A DNA stretch of 64,000 nt from Holophagales bacterium. Lineage in GTDB: Bacteria; Acidobacteriota; Thermoanaerobaculia; Multivoradales; Multivoraceae. Below the pieces are notes generated by a model. That model saw only the letters and a list, made by a program, of their open reading frames with translations, searched no databases and was not told the origin of the DNA. The translations under genes were made by a program, and so were the position numbers. Positions within the stretch are counted from its first letter, which is position 1. Every line of letters starts with the position of its first letter. Location of the stretch: positions 124,001 to 188,000 of the forward strand of contig VYDI01000008.1 of the NCBI GenBank assembly GCA_009843505.1, given 5' to 3'. Positions 1 through 8,285 of this stretch are shown here, in pieces.

Positions 1-17
1 AGCGAGAGGGAGGATCC

Positions 18-1043
18 ATGAGACACGCTCTTCAACTGACGATTCGTGCCACGCTCGGCGCGGCCACGCTGTTCGCGGCGGGTTCGCTGTGGGCCCAGGA
101 GTGGACCGCGACGACCGACACTCACCAGTTCATGGAGGTCCGGAACGGCATCTGGCTGACCCAGACCACGGCGCGGGTGTTCAACAGCAACGCGCTCGTG
201 ATCGTCAACGACGAGGACGTCGTCATCGTGGATTCGCACGTGACGCCGTCAAAGGCCCGCGACCTGATCGCCTCGATTCCGGCGATCACTGACAGGCCGG
301 TGACGGCGGTGATCAACTCCCACTTTCACTGGGATCATGCTCACGGAAACCAGGAGTTCGCCGACGTCCCGATCATCGGCCACGAGTTCACGCGGGTGAA
401 GATGGCGACCGCTCCGCTGGATGAGCCGACCTACGTCCAGGGCACCACAGGCAACGCGGCGACGCTGGAGCGGCTGGCGGAGCAGATCGAGGCCACCGAG
501 GACGAGGAAGAGCGTGCGGGTCTCGAGGCTTTCCGGTCCATGTTCGCGGCCCATGCCGCCGATTTCGACGAGATCGATCCGCTGCCACCCGACGTGACGA
601 TGAACGAGAAGATGACCCTGTTCCGGGGCGGCCGTGAGATCCAGATTGTCTTCGTGGGCCGCGCCCACACCGGCGGCGACGTGGTTGTCTACTTTCCGCA
701 GGACAGGCTCGTCTTCACGGGCGACATCCTGTTCGGCGGACCGTCCTTCATGGGCGACGGCTACGTCGACGAGTGGTCCGAGACGCTGGAGAACCTGAAG
801 GCGCTGGACTTCGACCTCGTGGTCCCGGGACACGGCCTGCCGCTCGACGACCTGAGTGCGATCGAGAAGTCGCAAGAGTACTACCGCGTCCTGTGGGAGC
901 GGACGGCGGAGAAGCACGCGGCCGGCGTGCCGGCCGAAGAGGTGTCCGGAACGCTCGATCTTGCCGCCACGGCGTTTCCGCAGCGGCAGCCCTCCGAGGT
1001 GGAGGTGCGGCGGATGTATCACCGCATGGAGAACCCGGACTGA
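18..1043 (+). CDS. Secreted MBL-fold metallo-hydrolase
   Basis: A 341-residue metallo-beta-lactamase-fold hydrolase, probably periplasmic. Residues 1 to about 26 form a signal peptide ending near LWA-QE. The metal-binding motif HFHWDH is at 102-107, and the other expected ligands are H217 (in RAHTGGD), D236 (in FTGD) and H272 (in GHG). The fold and metal site are therefore intact, but the family covers lactamases, lactonases, glyoxalases and quinoprotein-relay proteins, so the substrate is unknown. A strong Shine-Dalgarno (GAGGGAGG) precedes the ATG. The gene lies just upstream of a DUF3311/symporter pair on the same strand and could be cotranscribed with it. Confidence 0.9.
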   Translation: MRHALQLTIRATLGAATLFAAGSLWAQEWTATTDTHQFMEVRNGIWLTQTTARVFNSNALVIVNDEDVVIVDSHVTPSKARDLIASIPAITDRPVTAVINSHFHWDHAHGNQEFADVPIIGHEFTRVKMATAPLDEPTYVQGTTGNAATLERLAEQIEATEDEEERAGLEAFRSMFAAHAADFDEIDPLPPDVTMNEKMTLFRGGREIQIVFVGRAHTGGDVVVYFPQDRLVFTGDILFGGPSFMGDGYVDEWSETLENLKALDFDLVVPGHGLPLDDLSAIEKSQEYYRVLWERTAEKHAAGVPAEEVSGTLDLAATAFPQRQPSEVEVRRMYHRMENPD

Positions 1044-1267
1044 GACCGCCTCGACGCTCCCGGTTCCTGCCGCGCACTCGCGACGGCTGGATCGCGACAG
1101 TTGCCTTCGGGGCGGTCTTTCTGCTCGCGATGCCGCCGGTGTCCCACACGCTGCTGAACCGGGTCGAGCCGAGCGTCTTCGGCGTGCCGTTCCTGTACGT
1201 CGCACTGTTCGGCGTCTACGTGGCCCTGATCGCCGTGCTGATCTGGGCCTACCGCCGCGGCGTGTAG
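1040..1267 (+). CDS. DUF3311-like small membrane protein (start uncertain)
   Basis: About 75 residues with two predicted membrane segments around a core reading NRVEPSVFGVPFLY, which resembles the small DUF3311 proteins that usually sit directly upstream of sodium:solute symporters, as here. The stop at 1265-1267 lies 7 bases before the symporter ATG. The reading frame has no ATG, GTG or TTG between the upstream gene and the first membrane segment. The CTG at 1040, overlapping the stop of the MBL gene, is the most natural candidate start. An alternative is an upstream start inside the MBL gene. The product probably assists or pairs with the transporter; this is inferred from family context. 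Confidence 0.6.
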   Translation: MRPPRRSRFLPRTRDGWIATVAFGAVFLLAMPPVSHTLLNRVEPSVFGVPFLYVALFGVYVALIAVLIWAYRRGV

Positions 1268-1274
1268 CGCCCAG

Positions 1275-2786
1275 ATGGAAACCTGGGTCGTCGCGACGAG
1301 CCTGATCAGCGTCTACCTGCTGATCACCCTGGGCGTGGCCGTCGTCGCCAACCGTCACATGACGGTGGACATGGAGGACTTCCTCCTGTGCGGCCGGCGC
1401 ACCGGCTTCATCGTCCTCTACTTGACCGTTGTCGCCACCTACCACTCGGCGTTCGCCTTCCTCGGCTCCGGAGGCTTCTTCTTCACCCACGGCATCGGAT
1501 TCTGGTCCGCCGGCGCCTGGACCCTCCTGGTCGGGGCCGCCACCTACGTCATCGGGACGCGCATCTGGGCGCTGGGCAAGGCGTTCGGCTACATCACGCC
1601 CGCCGATCTGCTGGCCGACTTCTACGAGTCGGAGGCGGTTCGCGCCGTGGTCGCCGTCGTGTCCGTCCTGTTCACGATCCTCTACATCCAGGTCCAGGCT
1701 CTCGCGCTGGGCTACATCATGGACGTGGCGACGGACGGCCGCGTGCCGTTCGAGTTGGGCGTGCTGATCATGCTGACGGTCGCCGTCGTCCACCTGATGG
1801 TCGGCGGCCTGCGCGCGGTCTACTGGACCGACGTGTTCCAGGGCGCCTGGATGTACGTCGCGATCTGGGCCGGGGCGCTCGTTCTCTCCTTCGAACTCTT
1901 CGGCGGCCCGGTCGAACTCTGGCAGCGGGTGACGAGCGAGCGGCCGGACATGCTGACCCTGCCCGGTCCCGAGGGCTTCTTCACGCCCGGCATGTGGGTC
2001 GGGATGGTCCTCACGCTGTCGTTCGGCATCATCTTCCAGCCCCACATGATGATCCGCTACTACACGGCGGTGGACGGCAAGACCCTCAAGCTGCTCGGCG
2101 CCACGACGCCGATCTACCTGATGACGCTGTACATCCCGGCGGCTCTGGTCGGCCTCGGCGGGGCGCTCGTCATGCCGGAGCTCGAGCAGGCGGACCGCGT
2201 TTTCCCGGAGCTTCTGTTTCAGCACGCGCCGGCGTGGCTCACGGGGATCATCCTCGCCGGCGCGGCCGCCGCCGCCATGTCCACTCTCGACTCCATCCTG
2301 CACGCGAACATGACCGTCCTCACCCGCGACGTCTACCAGCGTCACATCGCCCGGGGGAAGAGCCAGGCGCACTACGTCTTCGTCGGGCGCGCGATCGTCT
2401 TTGCACTGCTGGGAGTGGCCTTCGCGCTCTCGATCACGGAGAGCGACCTGCTGGTCGCGATCGTCACCCTGTCCGGGGCCGGAGCGCTGCAGCTCATGCC
2501 CGCGATCGTCGGCGTCTGCTTTCCCGGCCGCCGCTCGCTTAGCCGGGCGGGAGTCCTTGCCGGTCTCGGCGCCGGGCTCCTGACTCTGGCCCTGACGCTT
2601 CCGCTGAACCTGGGGTTGACGCTCCCCTGGGGAGCCCATCCACTGGGCATGCACGGCGGGCTGTGGGGGCTCTTCGCGAACACGCTCGTCGCCGTCGCCG
2701 TGTCGGCTTTCACGCCCGGCCCCTCCCGTGAGACGGTGGCGCGCGTCCACGGCGAGGTCGAGCGCTTCGTCTACGGCGGAAAGTAG
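1275..2786 (+). CDS. Sodium:solute symporter (SSS family)
   Basis: A 503-residue integral membrane protein with about 13 hydrophobic helices and the layout of the sodium:solute symporter family (SLC5-like). Visible family features are an N-terminal helix, a DFLLCGRRTG loop after the first helix, a GLRAVYWTDVFQ segment near residue 178, and the AAAAMSTLDSILHANMTVLTRDVY segment around 334-357 (only part is a conserved motif), which is typical of the sodium-coordinating helix region. The substrate cannot be read from sequence. It follows the DUF3311-like gene by 7 bases, so the two are almost certainly cotranscribed. Confidence 0.92.
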   Translation: METWVVATSLISVYLLITLGVAVVANRHMTVDMEDFLLCGRRTGFIVLYLTVVATYHSAFAFLGSGGFFFTHGIGFWSAGAWTLLVGAATYVIGTRIWALGKAFGYITPADLLADFYESEAVRAVVAVVSVLFTILYIQVQALALGYIMDVATDGRVPFELGVLIMLTVAVVHLMVGGLRAVYWTDVFQGAWMYVAIWAGALVLSFELFGGPVELWQRVTSERPDMLTLPGPEGFFTPGMWVGMVLTLSFGIIFQPHMMIRYYTAVDGKTLKLLGATTPIYLMTLYIPAALVGLGGALVMPELEQADRVFPELLFQHAPAWLTGIILAGAAAAAMSTLDSILHANMTVLTRDVYQRHIARGKSQAHYVFVGRAIVFALLGVAFALSITESDLLVAIVTLSGAGALQLMPAIVGVCFPGRRSLSRAGVLAGLGAGLLTLALTLPLNLGLTLPWGAHPLGMHGGLWGLFANTLVAVAVSAFTPGPSRETVARVHGEVERFVYGGK

Positions 2787-2835
2787 TTCGGCCAGTAGAC
2801 GTTAGCCGCCTCGCTGTGCGATTCTCCGCAGTCCG

Positions 2836-3915
2836 ATGAAGCGAATCGGCATCAGCACCGGCGGCGGCGACGCGCCCGGCCTCAACGCAGTAATCCGGGC
2901 CGTGACCCTGGCCTCGATCCGGCGCGGCTGGGAAGTCGTCGGCCTGCTGCGCGGCTACGGCGCCTTCTTCGACCCCAGTCAGATCCGGATCCTCGATCGC
3001 CCCGCCGTCCGTGGTACGACGCATCTCGGCGGCACCATCCTGGGCACCCGCAGCGGCGCCTATCCCTTCGAGCGGCGGGTGGAGCAGGATGACGGCTCGG
3101 TTGTCGTGGAAGACGTGACCGAGGAGGCTGTGGAGGGGTTCCACCGTCTCGGACTCGACGCGCTCGTGGCGGTGGGCGGCGACGGTTCCATGCGGCTCGC
3201 GCTCAAGCTGCACAAGCACGGGATACCGGTCGTCGGCGTGCCGAAGACGATCGACAATGATCTCGCCGGCACCAACGTCACGTTCGGATTCCACACCGCG
3301 GTCGACGTCGCGACGGCGGCGATCGAGCGCCTTCACTCGACCGCCGAGGCCCACGACCGGATCTTCGTCGTCGAGCTGATGGGCCGCTACGCGGGCTGGA
3401 TTGCCCTCTTCGCGGGCGTCGCGGCGACGGCCCAGGTCATCCTGATCCCGGAGATCCCGTACGACATCGAGGAGATCTGCGACCACCTGATGGCGCGCGA
3501 GCGACGGGGACGGCATTGGGCAGTCGTCGTGGCGGCCGAGGGCGCGCGGCCCGTCGGGGGCGACTTCACCTGGTCGAAGCGGATCGGCGGCCAGACCGAA
3601 AGCCTCGGCGGCGTTGCCGAGCGGGTAGCGACGGAGATTCACGAGCGAACCGGCAAGGAGACGCGCACCGTCACCCTGGGCCATCTCCAGCGCGGTGGTC
3701 AGCCGATTCCCTACGACCGCCTGATCGCCCTCCGTTTCGGCGCCGCCGCCGTGCGCCAGATCGAGGAAGGGGAGTTCGGCGTCATGGTCTCGCTCGATCC
3801 GCCGACCGTACGTGCCGTGCCGCTCGAACTCGCCGTCAGCCGGATGAAGAGCGTCCCGCTCGAAGCCGACGTCGTCGCCACGGCGCGCGACCTCGGCATC
3901 TGCCTCGGCGAGTAG
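2836..3915 (+). CDS. pfkA: 6-phosphofructokinase
   Basis: A 359-residue phosphofructokinase of the PfkA family, phosphorylating fructose 6-phosphate in glycolysis. GGGDAPGLN lies at 9-17, GGDGS at 114-118, PKTIDND at 136-142 and MGRYAGW near 183-189. The first site has Gly where PPi-dependent enzymes have Asp, while the second has Lys where classical ATP enzymes have Gly. This G/K combination is known from group III enzymes such as those of actinomycetes, many of which use ATP, so ATP use is likely but not certain. Its TAG stop abuts the stop of the convergent pntB with no spacer. Confidence 0.93.
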   Translation: MKRIGISTGGGDAPGLNAVIRAVTLASIRRGWEVVGLLRGYGAFFDPSQIRILDRPAVRGTTHLGGTILGTRSGAYPFERRVEQDDGSVVVEDVTEEAVEGFHRLGLDALVAVGGDGSMRLALKLHKHGIPVVGVPKTIDNDLAGTNVTFGFHTAVDVATAAIERLHSTAEAHDRIFVVELMGRYAGWIALFAGVAATAQVILIPEIPYDIEEICDHLMARERRGRHWAVVVAAEGARPVGGDFTWSKRIGGQTESLGGVAERVATEIHERTGKETRTVTLGHLQRGGQPIPYDRLIALRFGAAAVRQIEEGEFGVMVSLDPPTVRAVPLELAVSRMKSVPLEADVVATARDLGICLGE

Positions 3916-5328
3916 CTAAGACAGCGCCTCGACCACCTTCGTCAGCGTGTCTTTCGCGTCCCCGAACGTCAGCACCGTGTTCGGCGCGAAGAACAGTTCG
4001 TTCTCGATGCCGGCGAAGCCGGGCCGCATCGAGCGTTTGAGCACGATGCAGGAGCGGGCAAGGTCGGCGTTGAGCACCGGCATACCGTAGATCGAGCTTG
4101 CCGGGTTGTGCTTGGCGGCCGGGTTGACGACGTCGTTGGCGCCGACGACGAGGGCGACGTCGGTGTTCTTGAAGTCCTCGTTGATCTCCTCGAGTTCCAT
4201 CAGCGAGGTGTAGGGGATCTTCGCTTCGGCGAGGAGCACGTTCATGTGGCCGGGCATGCGGCCGGCGACGGGGTGAATCGCGTAGCGGACCTGCGTGCCG
4301 TTCGCCTCGAGGATCTCGGCGAGCTCGCCGACGACGTGCTGTGCCTGGGCCACGGCCATGCCGTAGCCGGGGCAGACGATGACGGAACCGGCGCCGGAGA
4401 GCAGCATGGCCGCGTCGCCGACGGAGGCTTCCTGGACGCGCTCGCCGCCGGCGGCGGCCATCGCCTGGTCTTCCTCGTCGACCTTGCCGAAGGCGCCGAA
4501 CAGGACGTTGCGGAATGAGCGGTTCATCGCCTTGCTCATCACGACCGAGAGGATGAAGCCCGAGGCGCCGTCGATGGCGCCGGCGATGATCAGCACGTTG
4601 TTGTTCAGCGCGAATCCGGTGGCCGAGGCGGCGAGTCCGGCGTAGGAGTTGAGCAGCGTGATGACGACCGGCATGTCGGCGCCGCCGATCGGCGCCACGA
4701 ACAGGATGCCGAGCAGCAGGGGCATCGCGGCCATGGCGTAGAACAGGACCTGGTTCGAAGGATCGACCGTGACCAGGACGAGGAGCACGAAGGTGCCCCC
4801 GAACATCAGGATGTTGCTCTGGTTCTGCAGCGGCCAGGTGATGTTCCTGCCTGGAATGAGCCCGGAGAGCTTGCCGAAGGCCATCAGCGAACCGGTGAAG
4901 GTCAGACCCCCGAACAGCACCTCGAAGCCGATCGCGGCCATCGTCGTGTGGTCCATGTGCCCGGCGATGACCTGCTCGCGGTAGTACTCCGAGACGCCGA
5001 CGAGCGCCGCGGCGAGTCCGCCGAAGGCGTGGGAGAGGGCGATCCGCTCGGGCATCCTGGTCATCGGGATGAGCGCCGAGATGGCGATACCGATCGCGCT
5101 GCCGATGAAGAACGTCAGCAGGATCCACTTGTATGTCTGGAAGAAGCCGGCGATCTCGAGGTTCGCCATGATGTCCGGGTGGATCACGGTGCCCCAGATG
5201 GCGAACACCATGCCGAGTTCGGCGAGGATCAGTCCCCGGCGGGCGGTATGGGCCGCGGTCAGGCCCCGCAGCCCGAGGATGAACAGGAACGACGCGATCA
5301 GATAGAGCGTCTCGACCTGGTCGACCAC
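3916..5328 (-). CDS. pntB: NAD(P) transhydrogenase subunit beta
   Basis: A 470-residue PntB subunit: about nine membrane helices (domain II) in the first 270 residues, followed by the soluble NADP(H)-binding domain III. Domain III shows the GYGMAVAQAQ nucleotide-binding loop, HPVAGRMPGHMNVLLAEA and VGANDVVNPAA. With PntAA and PntAB it couples proton entry to hydride transfer from NADH to NADP, supplying NADPH. It is the last gene of the three-gene minus-strand operon and follows pntAB after 2 bases. Confidence 0.96.
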   Translation of the reverse strand: MVDQVETLYLIASFLFILGLRGLTAAHTARRGLILAELGMVFAIWGTVIHPDIMANLEIAGFFQTYKWILLTFFIGSAIGIAISALIPMTRMPERIALSHAFGGLAAALVGVSEYYREQVIAGHMDHTTMAAIGFEVLFGGLTFTGSLMAFGKLSGLIPGRNITWPLQNQSNILMFGGTFVLLVLVTVDPSNQVLFYAMAAMPLLLGILFVAPIGGADMPVVITLLNSYAGLAASATGFALNNNVLIIAGAIDGASGFILSVVMSKAMNRSFRNVLFGAFGKVDEEDQAMAAAGGERVQEASVGDAAMLLSGAGSVIVCPGYGMAVAQAQHVVGELAEILEANGTQVRYAIHPVAGRMPGHMNVLLAEAKIPYTSLMELEEINEDFKNTDVALVVGANDVVNPAAKHNPASSIYGMPVLNADLARSCIVLKRSMRPGFAGIENELFFAPNTVLTFGDAKDTLTKVVEALS

Positions 5329-5330
5329 GA

Positions 5331-5639
5331 TCAGGCGTCTCCGGCCGCGTCAGCCTTCGGGTCCTGCTTCTTGAACATCCGCAGCATGCGGTCGGTGATC
5401 CAGAAGCCGCCGACGACGTTGATCGTCGCGCAGAGCACGGCGATGGCGCCGAGGACGGTGCTCACGTTGTTGTAGTGAGCGCCGGCGGCGACCAGGGAGC
5501 CGACCAGGGAGATGCCGGAGATCGCGTTCGTGAACGCCATCAGCGGAGTGTGGAGCAGGGCAGGTACACCCTTGATCACGCCGTAGCCGACGAAGGCCGC
5601 GAGCATGAAGATGTACAGCCCAAGGAAGATCTCGAGCAT
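5331..5639 (-). CDS. pntAB: NAD(P) transhydrogenase subunit alpha, membrane part
   Basis: A 102-residue protein with three membrane helices, including the conserved TPLMAFTNAISGISLVGSL region, corresponding to the C-terminal membrane part of PntA in organisms where alpha is split in two. It contributes to the proton channel together with PntB. It lies between pntAA (43 bases upstream) and pntB (2 bases downstream). Confidence 0.95.
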   Translation of the reverse strand: MLEIFLGLYIFMLAAFVGYGVIKGVPALLHTPLMAFTNAISGISLVGSLVAAGAHYNNVSTVLGAIAVLCATINVVGGFWITDRMLRMFKKQDPKADAAGDA

Positions 5640-5682
5640 TTCGGTTGCTCCTCCTTGCGCGGGTTCGGGCCTGCCGTTGCGG

Positions 5683-6810
5683 TCAGGCCAGTGCTTCGGC
5701 GACCTGTTTGTCGACGATCTCGCCGTCGTGAGTGACGACGCAGCCCTTGACGATCTCGTTGTCGAAATCGAAGCTCAACTCACCGTCGTTCAAGAGGTAG
5801 AGCACGAGCTTCTCGGCGTTGCGCGAGAACATGCGGCTGGCGTCGGCGGCGAGGTCGCTGGCCAGGTTGAGCGGGCCCAGGATGGTGACGCCGTTCACGT
5901 TGACCTCTTCGCCCGGTTTCGTCAGTTCGCAGTTGCCGCCCTGTTCGGCGGCCAGGTCGACGATCAGCGAGCCGTGCGGCATGCCCTCGACCATCCCGGC
6001 GGTGATCAACCTGGGCGCCGGGCGACCCGGAATCAGTGCCGTGGTGATGCAGGCGTCGGTCGAGCGCAGCCGTTCCGCGATCACTTCGTTGGCCCGCCGC
6101 TGGCTTTCCTCCGAGACCTCCCGGGCGTAGCCGCCCTCCGTCTCAGCGTCCTCGCTCGCCGGCACCTCGACGAAGGAGGCGCCCAGGCTCTCGACCTGCT
6201 CCTTGACCACGGCGCGCACGTCGTAGGCCTCGACCACGGCGCCCAGCCGGTGGGCGGTGGCGATCGCCTGCAGTCCGGCGACGCCGGCGCCGAGGACCAG
6301 GATCCGGGCCGGGTCGATGCGCCCGGCCGCCGTCATCAGCAGTGGAAAGAACTGCGGCAGACGGTAGGCGGCCAGCACCGCGGCCCGGTAGCCGGCGACC
6401 GTGCTCTGGGAACTCAGGACGTCCATCGACTGCGCGAGCGTGACGCGGGGAATCCGGTCGAGGGCGATCGCGGTGAGCCGGGCGGAACGGAGCTGCTGCA
6501 CCATCGCCGCTGCGGTCAGCGGGAAGAGCAGGCCGACGACCGCCGCTCCCGCCTTCGACGCCTCGATCTCTGTTGCATCCGGCGCCTGGACGCGGACCAC
6601 GAGATCGGCCGACGCGAGCACGTCGGCGGCCCTCGCGGCGATTTCGGCGCCGGCTTCGCGGTACGCGTCGTCGCTGAAACCGGCCGCGGCGCCGGCGCCC
6701 GCTTCAACCAGGAAGTCGACGCCCCTGGCGTGAATTCGGGCGACGCTTTCGGGGACCAGGGCGACCCGGCGCTCTCCCGGGTGCGTCTCGCGTACGACTC
6801 CGGCTCTCAT
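5683..6810 (-). CDS. pntAA: NAD(P) transhydrogenase subunit alpha, NAD-binding part
   Basis: A 375-residue soluble domain I of transhydrogenase, related to alanine dehydrogenase. It begins with the MRAGVVRETHPGERRVALVP signature. The NAD-binding Rossmann loop GAGVAGLQAIATA lies near residues 174-186, and the RQD-loop equivalent region lies around 120-135. The first gene of the pnt operon, it binds NAD(H) on the cytoplasmic side. The split alpha subunit (AA plus AB) is the common arrangement outside enterobacteria. Confidence 0.95.
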   Translation of the reverse strand: MRAGVVRETHPGERRVALVPESVARIHARGVDFLVEAGAGAAAGFSDDAYREAGAEIAARAADVLASADLVVRVQAPDATEIEASKAGAAVVGLLFPLTAAAMVQQLRSARLTAIALDRIPRVTLAQSMDVLSSQSTVAGYRAAVLAAYRLPQFFPLLMTAAGRIDPARILVLGAGVAGLQAIATAHRLGAVVEAYDVRAVVKEQVESLGASFVEVPASEDAETEGGYAREVSEESQRRANEVIAERLRSTDACITTALIPGRPAPRLITAGMVEGMPHGSLIVDLAAEQGGNCELTKPGEEVNVNGVTILGPLNLASDLAADASRMFSRNAEKLVLYLLNDGELSFDFDNEIVKGCVVTHDGEIVDKQVAEALA

Positions 6811-6883
6811 GTCCGCGCGCGAAGGTTATGTCCGGGAGGCGTCGCGTGCAAACGGGAGGGGAAGCTCGAACGCGCCGGATGAC

Positions 6884-8158
6884 TCAGGGGGTTCCGAAGC
6901 CCGCGTCCTGGACGGCCTCGCGCAGCGTCGAGGCGGCGGCCGCGCCCCAGACCGTGGCGGTGCCGCCGGTCAGGTCGACACGCGCCGCCTGGACCCCCGG
7001 CGCGGCAAGCAGAGCGGATTCGACCGTCTCCGCGCAGTGGCCGCAGGTCATGCCGGTCACCGCGATCTCCACCGCCCTGTCGCCCGGCTCGCCGGCCGCC
7101 ACCTGCTCGGTCGACCACCGGTCCGCTCTCACATTGCGCCGCCAGCGGCGGAACTCCTGTACGCCGAACCATGCGAAGATCAGCAGAACGAGTAGCGCGG
7201 AAGAGAAAGCCCACCAGGGGGCCCCGTGCTCATGGGCCGGCCCCAATTGGAGCGCGGTACCGCCGATCAGCGTCTCGAACAACACGGCGAAGGCCACGCT
7301 GCTGACGATGACCGTGGTGAGGTAGACGGCCGTCACCCTGCGGCCGAACGCCCGGTAGACCGCACCCACGGTGGCGACGTTCGTGGCGGGACCGGCCATC
7401 AGAAAGACCAGGGCGGCACCCAGCGGCAGGCCGTTGGCGACCAGGGCGGCGGCGATGGGCACCGAAGCGACGGCGCAGACATAGAGGGGCAGGGAGATGA
7501 CGAGCGCGGCCGCCGCGGCGCCGAAGGTGCCCAGCGCGGCCAGGTCGATCCAGGCCTGCTGAGGCAGCAACACCTCGATCGCGGCGGAGGCGAGCACGCC
7601 GATCGCGACCCAGCGCCAGATGCTCTGCAGGAGTTCGCCGCCATGGTCGATCATCGCGGAGATGCTCCGCATGATCCTGCCGTCGCCTACGACGTCGTCC
7701 GCATCCTCTCGGCTGGCTTCCCCGCCGTCGTCCGCGCCCTCGGTCTCGACGGCCACTTCGTCCACGTTCAGCCTCTCGACCCACCAACCGCCCGCCACTC
7801 CAGTCACGGCCGCCGCAGCCAGCTTGTACAGCGCGAACGGCCAGCCGAGGAAGTTCGCACTGACCAGGATCGAGTCGACACCCGTCTCGGGCGTGCTGAT
7901 GATGAAGCCCATCGCGGCGCCGTTGCTGGCACCGGTGCGTTTCAGGCCGATGCCGGCCGGGATCACTCCACAGGAGCAGAGTGGCAGCGGCACGCCGAGG
8001 ACCACTGCCTTGACCGTTCCGCCGTAGCCACTGAACTGACGGCGGATCAGGTTCTTCGGCAGCAGGACATGCAGCAGTGAGCCGAGCAGGGCTCCAAGCA
8101 GCAGCCAGGGTGCGAGCTGCAGGAGGACGTTCCAAGTCGCCTGTACGAAGCCCGTCAT
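6884..8158 (-). CDS. Permease with C-terminal HMA domain (SO_0444-type Cu/Zn efflux)
   Basis: A 424-residue membrane protein of the DUF318/ArsP-like permease group. The first half contains GVPLPLCSCGVIP and STPETGVDSI, both diagnostic loops of the family. The second helix bundle (about 180-345) contains PLYVCAVASVPIAAAL and AGPATNVATVG. Residues from about 360 are a heavy-metal-associated domain with the metal-binding GMTCGHC motif. This architecture matches the SO_0444 family of Cu/Zn efflux transporters, so export of a soft metal is likely. The gene is divergent from the iron-uptake operon across a 127-base intergenic region that carries a DtxR-like box, so metal-dependent control could extend to both sides. 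Confidence 0.85.
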   Translation of the reverse strand: MTGFVQATWNVLLQLAPWLLLGALLGSLLHVLLPKNLIRRQFSGYGGTVKAVVLGVPLPLCSCGVIPAGIGLKRTGASNGAAMGFIISTPETGVDSILVSANFLGWPFALYKLAAAAVTGVAGGWWVERLNVDEVAVETEGADDGGEASREDADDVVGDGRIMRSISAMIDHGGELLQSIWRWVAIGVLASAAIEVLLPQQAWIDLAALGTFGAAAAALVISLPLYVCAVASVPIAAALVANGLPLGAALVFLMAGPATNVATVGAVYRAFGRRVTAVYLTTVIVSSVAFAVLFETLIGGTALQLGPAHEHGAPWWAFSSALLVLLIFAWFGVQEFRRWRRNVRADRWSTEQVAAGEPGDRAVEIAVTGMTCGHCAETVESALLAAPGVQAARVDLTGGTATVWGAAAASTLREAVQDAGFGTP

Positions 8159-8238
8159 TGCAGAGTCACTCTATCGTCGCGGAACGCTCGCGCGGTCGGG
8201 CGGATTCCAGCTCGTCCGACCAGAGTCTCGCGCGAGAA

Positions 8239-8259
8239 AAGTTAGTGTAGGCTAAACTT
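8239..8259. promoter_or_regulatory. Candidate DtxR/MntR-type operator
   Basis: A 21-base imperfect palindrome with outer arms AAGTT and AACTT and inner TTAG and CTAA. It resembles the DtxR/IdeR/MntR box (TTAGG-TAGCCTAA type). It sits 27 bases upstream of the DtxR-FeoA gene, which is where an autoregulatory operator of the iron-uptake operon is expected. Whether iron or manganese is sensed cannot be decided. Confidence 0.6.
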
Positions 8260-8263
8260 CCGA

Positions 8264-8277
8264 TTCGCGCTAGCGAA
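8264..8277. promoter_or_regulatory. Short palindrome before the feo operon start
   Basis: TTCGC and GCGAA arms flank GCTA, giving a 14-base perfect palindrome 8 bases before the ATG of the DtxR-FeoA gene. It overlaps the place where the ribosome-binding site should be, and no clear Shine-Dalgarno is visible there. It could be a second protein-binding site or an mRNA hairpin limiting translation. Confidence 0.3.
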
Positions 8278-8285
8278 CAACCGAC

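Noticed and set aside
249..2750. Long minus-strand open frame opposite the MBL hydrolase and symporter
   Set aside because: Low-complexity Asp/Arg/Gly sequence; the plus-strand genes are clearly real.
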